DNA of 64,000 bases from assembly GCA_937982565.1 (NCBI GenBank), contig CALJLN010000025.1, positions 20,704-84,703 of the forward strand, written 5' to 3'. The stretch comes from UBA2421 sp002343075 (GTDB lineage: Bacteria; Planctomycetota; Phycisphaerae; Tepidisphaerales; Tepidisphaeraceae). The notes below the pieces were generated by a model, which ran no database searches, was not told the DNA's origin, and was given only the letters and a program-made list of their open reading frames with translations. Each line of letters starts with the position of its first letter. Position 1 is the first letter of the stretch. The position numbers were made by a program, and so were the translations under genes. Below, piece by piece: positions 60,860-64,000 of this stretch.

Positions 60860-61537
60860 TCATCGACTGCGACCATAATCGCTGTCGTCTTCATACGGCA
60901 CAAAACGATTCTGTATGCGATATGCCATCGTATCAATCACGCCGATGTACATCTTGTAGTCGTTACCCCTGAGTTCCCCTTCCTTAGGCCCGCGCGTGGG
61001 AAACGCGACGGCGATATCGCGCTCTTCATAGGCGACGCTCGCCACGCCGTTCTCAACCTCAATCACCTTTACACCCCCCTTCGCTGTACCGCGAAAGAGT
61101 TCGTTGGACGTGTCGGAACGCGTGCCAAGCTCATCAATCTCGATATAGATCAACCGCGAAACACCCAGCTTGACCGCGGTGCTTTCGATGGGTGCAAACT
61201 CGGTCTCGGGATGATCTTCCTGAAACCGGGCGATTGATTGTGAGCTGAGCGGAAATGTAGCGCCTTCGAGCACCTTCTTCTTGCCGGTTTCGGCTTTGAG
61301 CTTGTTGGTCAATGCGTTGCTAAGGTCGAGTTGAATCGTCGGCCAATCGGTGCGAACACCACGATCAGCCCAAACGATGACGGCAATCGACTGCCCGGCA
61401 AAACGCGTGTATTGCGGCTGAACAGTCGGCGGGGGCATGAGCGCTGCGGCGGCACCAACATAGGTGCAGCCGGTGAGCGAAACAGCCAGCCCGATGCTCA
61501 AACACATGCCAATCATCACACAGATCAATCGTTTCAT
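60860..61537 (-). CDS. Lipoprotein, paralogue of the downstream lipoprotein
   Basis: 225 residues from the ATG at 61537 (61555 possible). Signal peptide KRLICVMIGMCLSIGLAV with lipobox SLTGC. The core QSIAVIVWADRGVRTDWPTI followed by LTNKLKAETGKKKVL resembles the nucleotide-free TolB-N-like fold seen in small planctomycete lipoproteins, but this is tentative. Tandem duplication with the next gene is clear from the shared LFRG..GGVKVI.V block. Confidence 0.82.
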   Translation of the reverse strand: MKRLICVMIGMCLSIGLAVSLTGCTYVGAAAALMPPPTVQPQYTRFAGQSIAVIVWADRGVRTDWPTIQLDLSNALTNKLKAETGKKKVLEGATFPLSSQSIARFQEDHPETEFAPIESTAVKLGVSRLIYIEIDELGTRSDTSNELFRGTAKGGVKVIEVENGVASVAYEERDIAVAFPTRGPKEGELRGNDYKMYIGVIDTMAYRIQNRFVPYEDDSDYGRSR

Positions 61538-61594
61538 TCGCACAAGTCCATTCATGTAAAACAACCTTATCGAGCGCATCTGGCACAACATCGA

Positions 61595-62071
61595 TCAGGC
61601 ACCCCAACCATCTCGGCCGGAGATTACCAGCCACATTTTCCAGCCCCATGCGAAGATCCAGAGCGTGAGAATGATGCCCGCGATCCAGCCGGTGTGCAGA
61701 CGGTGCAAGAGTCGATACGCCGGACGGCCCGTCGTTGCGCAATATCCCGCCGCCCAGAAGGCCATCGCGACCGACACCGCCGCCACCGCCCCAAACGGCT
61801 GAACATAGACGCTCGCGAGAAGATTGCCGTCTGCGAAGTGTGAAAAGCTGGTGGTCATTCCGCAGGTGCCACACGGCAGCCCGGTGCGTTCGAGAAACCC
61901 GCATGGCCGCAGACCAAGTTGGTGATGCGACCCCATTCCCCCCGCCGCGGGTGTCAGCCAGGCTGCAACAATGAGCACCGCAAGGCACCCCACCGAAACC
62001 CCCGCAGCCAACACTCTGTCCCGGCGTGACATTCGAGCCGGGCATAATGTGTGCACGCGAATGCCTTCCAT
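61595..62071 (-). CDS. DUF2752 membrane protein
   Basis: 158 residues from the ATG at 62071 (a TTG at 62104 is possible). Three hydrophobic segments surround the family motif CGFLERTGLPCGTCGMTTSF (C...TGLPC..CGMT), followed by GNLLASVYVQPFGA. It sits in the cytoplasmic membrane. The paired Cys may bind metal or form disulfides. The function of the family is unknown. It lies 57 nt upstream of the lipoprotein pair and may share their transcript. Confidence 0.88.
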   Translation of the reverse strand: MEGIRVHTLCPARMSRRDRVLAAGVSVGCLAVLIVAAWLTPAAGGMGSHHQLGLRPCGFLERTGLPCGTCGMTTSFSHFADGNLLASVYVQPFGAVAAVSVAMAFWAAGYCATTGRPAYRLLHRLHTGWIAGIILTLWIFAWGWKMWLVISGRDGWGA

Positions 62072-62528
62072 CGGTAGAACTCTAACCCATCGCCGATCAT
62101 TCAATCAAATTGGCCCGCCTGCCCCCCACGGGCCAGATTCCCGGCGGATCGGCCCGGTTTGGGGCCCCCGGGTGCGACAATCCGGCGAAAAATGGAGAAC
62201 CGGGTCCGCGCGTATTGACGCGGCAAGCTAGGTTCACTTTAATAGTCCTTCGGGCAGATGTTGGCTGTTGTTGCTGATAAATTGTGCAAACTGCGACCGA
62301 GGACGGTGTCGGCAGGGCAACGGATCGGCCCGATTCGATAAGCTGCAAGTAACTGCAATTTAAGCATTTAGTTGCCTTATCGCCGGGCCACGGATTCCGA
62401 CGACGTAACAAGCCGTCGCGGTACGGGCTTTGCAATCCCGGTGCCTGTGAACCGGGCGATGGCGAGGCCGATCAACCGGCCTGCGAGACATTCCAACTGC
62501 TGCCCCGACTGAAAGTGCGGAAAAGGAT
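62072..62528. other. 457-nt divergent spacer without a gene
   Basis: It should hold promoters for the leftward DUF2752 gene and the rightward glycosyltransferase. AAAAGGA stands just before the ATG at 62529. GC-rich inverted pieces are present (CCGGG/CCCGG pairs around 62385-62460), but no known riboswitch is recognised. Confidence 0.4.
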
Positions 62529-63893
62529 ATGCGCGTTTTTATGCTAGGCTGGGAGTTTCCACCGTTCATCAGCGGTGGGCTTGGAACGGCGTGCTACGGG
62601 CTGACCAAGGCAATGAGCGGCATTGGCACCGACATTGTTTTTGTCATTCCACGTCCCGTCAGCAACCCGTTCAGCACCCACGTGCGCCTGGTCAGCCCGC
62701 AACCCGGCGGGGGCGCGGCGCAGCCTGTCAACGAGTTTCGACTTGACGAGTTTGAGAACGTCAGCTTCCGTCCGATCGATGCCCAGATCAGCCCATATAA
62801 CACCCCCGCCAACTACGACGTCGAGCAGGCGCGCCGAGAACGCGAATCCGCCGCAGGGGGAACGGTCGCGCCATCTTCCGAGCACGGCACCGACACCGCC
62901 CGGCAGCACGCGCATCACAGCACCCAGTCGGCACACAACCCGCTTCAAACCAACGCCCACTACGCCGGCAACCTCTTTGAGGAAGTCGCCCGATACGCCA
63001 ACATGGCCGCCGACATGGCCCGCCGCGAGCAGTTCGATGTCATTCATGCGCATGACTGGATGACCTACCCCGCAGGTCTCGCCGTCGCCGGGCTAAGTGG
63101 CAAGCCGCTCGTCGTTCACGTTCACTCGACCGAGTTTGACCGCGCCGGGGCAGGGCTGGATCAACGCATCTACGACATCGAACGAAGGGGCATGCACGCC
63201 GCCATCAAGGTTATCGCCGTCAGCGCGCTGACCAAGAGCATCATCACCCGTCATTACGGAATCGACCCGGCCAAGGTCGAGGTCGTCTATAACGCCATCG
63301 AAACCAACGGCAACGGCCTCGGCTACGACGAACGGTACAACATCCATAAAGACGAAAAGATCGTGCTTTTCCTGGGCCGAATCACCATGCAGAAAGGCCC
63401 GGAATATTTCCTCGCCGCCGCCAAGAAAGTGCTGGAGGTGATGGACAACGTCAAGTTCGTCATGGCCGGCTCCGGCGACCTCATCCGCAAGACCATCGAA
63501 CTCGCCGCCGCAATGGGCATCGGGCACAAGGTCCTCTTCACCGGCTTCCTCCGCGGCGCCGATGTCGATCGCGTTTTCAAAATGGCCGACCTCTATGTCA
63601 TGCCCAGCGTCAGCGAGCCGTTCGGCATTGCCCCGCTCGAAGCGATGAGCCACGATGTCCCGGTCATCATCAGCAAACAGTCCGGCGTGAGCGAAGTCAT
63701 CCAGAACGCACTCAAGGTCGATTTCTGGGATGTCGATGAGATGGCCAACAAGATCATCGCCGTCCTCCGCCACCCTCCACTCTCGCAAACCCTGCGCCAG
63801 CACGGCAGCTTCGAGATAAGAAGAATGAGCTGGGCCGACGCCGCCCGAAGCTGCGTAGAAGTCTACCAGCAGGCCGTCGAAATGATGAAGTAA
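62529..63893 (+). CDS. GT4 family glycosyltransferase (glycogen synthase-like N-terminus)
   Basis: 454 residues. MRVFMLGWEFPPFISGGLGT starts the GT-B N-terminal domain, as in ADP-glucose glycogen synthases. FDVIHAHDWMTYPAGLA and VVHVHSTEFDRAG follow. The C-terminal domain has VLFLGRITMQKGPEYFLAAA and YVMPSVSEPFGIAPLEAMSH, with the catalytic E(x7)E. It transfers a sugar from a nucleotide donor to a polysaccharide. A low-complexity His/Ser insert at about residues 115-145 is unusual. Downstream, 63894-64000 has degenerate CAGTGCGCAG repeats and no gene. Confidence 0.93.
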   Translation: MRVFMLGWEFPPFISGGLGTACYGLTKAMSGIGTDIVFVIPRPVSNPFSTHVRLVSPQPGGGAAQPVNEFRLDEFENVSFRPIDAQISPYNTPANYDVEQARRERESAAGGTVAPSSEHGTDTARQHAHHSTQSAHNPLQTNAHYAGNLFEEVARYANMAADMARREQFDVIHAHDWMTYPAGLAVAGLSGKPLVVHVHSTEFDRAGAGLDQRIYDIERRGMHAAIKVIAVSALTKSIITRHYGIDPAKVEVVYNAIETNGNGLGYDERYNIHKDEKIVLFLGRITMQKGPEYFLAAAKKVLEVMDNVKFVMAGSGDLIRKTIELAAAMGIGHKVLFTGFLRGADVDRVFKMADLYVMPSVSEPFGIAPLEAMSHDVPVIISKQSGVSEVIQNALKVDFWDVDEMANKIIAVLRHPPLSQTLRQHGSFEIRRMSWADAARSCVEVYQQAVEMMK

Positions 63894-64000
63894 CCCCGCC
63901 CGCCCCGCCCAACACAATCACCCCGCAGTGCGCAGTCGGCAGCGGGCAGTGCGCAGCGGAGATGGCACATTGTTCCGCGCGGAACCATGTTCCATCTCCC

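Overview
The window looks like a planctomycete chromosome, probably of the class Phycisphaerae. Base composition is moderately GC-rich, and the gene stock fits: a TadG-like pilin with a LamG-type tail, an ArsR-methyltransferase fusion, DUF2752, paired lipoproteins and a GxxExxY cassette. The assignment is inferred from gene style, as there is no rRNA to confirm it.

Left flank (1-14.0 kb): a transposase 3' end, a TadG/LamG surface protein, a secreted S10 carboxypeptidase, the rplM-rpsI ribosomal pair, a HigBA-type toxin-antitoxin pair, argJ, a response regulator/cNMP-sensing histidine kinase pair next to an SLC13 anion transporter, an ArsR-methyltransferase and an FAD oxidoreductase.

Integrated element (14049-51170, about 37.1 kb): it sits in a tRNA-Ser(CGA) gene and is bounded by a perfect 44-bp direct repeat (14049-14092 and 51127-51170) that is the 5' half of the tRNA. 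Its left part holds the tyrosine integrase, an AlpA-type excisionase, unknown genes, two large TraG/TraD/HerA-like ATPases, an ArdC-like antirestriction protein, a CHC2/Toprim primase, a Replic_Relax protein, ParAB and a replication initiator whose gene contains iteron-like repeats beside an AT-rich tract. Between the Replic_Relax gene and a small gene lies a non-coding stretch of about 580 nt (26.9-27.5 kb). It is packed with perfect or near-perfect hairpins inside a long-range stem and reads as a large structured RNA or an elaborate origin. The right part (31.9-50.5 kb) is one long forward run of defence-like genes: HigBA with a zincin, an SNF2 helicase, DUF4391, DUF262-HNH, a DNA m6A methyltransferase, an unknown protein, a DUF3800 protein, a type III-like Res, and an OLD nuclease plus UvrD helicase pair resembling Gabija.

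The attachment core lies inside the integrase reading frame. In the integrated state the integrase frame runs out through tRNA-Ser into host DNA. Its proper 3' end is left 37 kb away at the right border, in the same frame, where it overlaps the start of a J-domain gene. Closing the circle would restore a 575-codon integrase followed by that gene. Just outside the right border is the remnant of a related older integrase, so the same tRNA has been targeted at least twice.

Right flank (51.2-64 kb): the integrase remnant, ParDE, tRNA-Gly(CCC), a pRiA4b ORF-3-like gene, a TPR protein, a MacB-type permease, a HIT protein, a PlsC-like acyltransferase, a YfcE-like phosphoesterase, a GNAT enzyme, a GmhA-like isomerase, a GxxExxY pseudogene inside a 29-bp inverted-repeat cassette, two paralogous lipoproteins, a DUF2752 membrane protein and a GT4 glycosyltransferase.
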